Assembly: GCA_037576195.1 (NCBI GenBank)
Contig: CM075101.1
Span: forward strand, 10,726,001-10,790,000
Length of the DNA: 64,000 bases
Reading direction: 5' to 3'
From: Phytoseiulus persimilis
Lineage: Eukaryota; Arthropoda; Arachnida; Mesostigmata; Phytoseiidae
Each line of letters starts with the position of its first letter. Position 1 is the first letter of the stretch. The position numbers were made by a program, and so were the translations under genes. Below are positions 63,990 through 64,000 of this stretch, one piece after another. A model generated the notes under the pieces. It saw nothing but the letters and a program-made list of their open reading frames with translations, made no database searches and was not told the DNA's origin.

Positions 63990-64000
63990 GTAAATGTCAG
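63990..64000 (+). CDS. possible start of the next coding exon, cut by the window edge
   Basis: A strong acceptor (TTGCTTCTCTTCTTTCCAG) precedes 11 bases that, in phase 1, complete the Gly codon left open at 40281 and continue Lys-Cys-Gln without a stop. The same site also reads as a donor (CAG|GTAAAT), so polarity is not certain, but the pyrimidine tract favours an acceptor. Confidence 0.3.

Noticed and set aside
1..64000. CRISPR arrays, bacterial operons, rRNA genes
   Set aside because: No regularly spaced repeats, no ribosome-binding-site gene clusters and no rRNA sequence were seen; the spliced carrier gene shows the DNA is eukaryotic.

Overview
The window is animal nuclear DNA. It has spliced genes with canonical GT-AG introns, long non-coding stretches, microsatellites, no operons, about 50% GC by eye and no obvious CpG depletion. 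The best-resolved protein is a mitochondrial carrier most similar, from memory, to animal SLC25A34/SLC25A35. Together with a TCAGT-type initiator this suggests an arthropod. A mite or other arachnid with a GC-rich compact genome is my guess only.

Region by region: (1) 1-2417 is non-coding flank. (2) 2418-10514, plus strand, holds a complete five-exon mitochondrial carrier gene (314 residues). Its introns are 4.8 kb, 2.0 kb, 104 bp and 203 bp and all phases join cleanly; a poly(A) signal lies at 11240. (3) 11.3-31.2 kb has no recognisable gene. It does contain a well-preserved long inverted repeat (20292-20571) that would fold into a hairpin of about 100 bp. (4) 31288-31578 is a short intronless ORF with a signal peptide, dibasic sites and a C-terminal Gly-Arg, a candidate secreted peptide precursor. 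(5) 33.9-37.1 kb is a puzzling patch: two minus-strand ORFs longer than expected by chance, a decayed carrier-like stretch, a poly(A) tract flanked by 16-bp direct repeats, and two plus-strand segments with strong splice sites. (6) 38288-38473 is a second, weaker signal-peptide ORF. (7) At 40.1-40.3 kb an initiator is followed by a short first coding exon encoding only a signal peptide and ending in a phase-1 donor. The next 23.7 kb shows no convincing exon. The last bases of the window (63990-64000) sit behind a good acceptor and are in the right phase to continue this protein, so 40.3-64 kb may be one large first intron.

The carrier would work in the inner mitochondrial membrane and the 40-kb gene would make a secreted or membrane protein that enters the ER. 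I see no functional link between them. Most of the window is non-coding, and most open frames in it look like chance.
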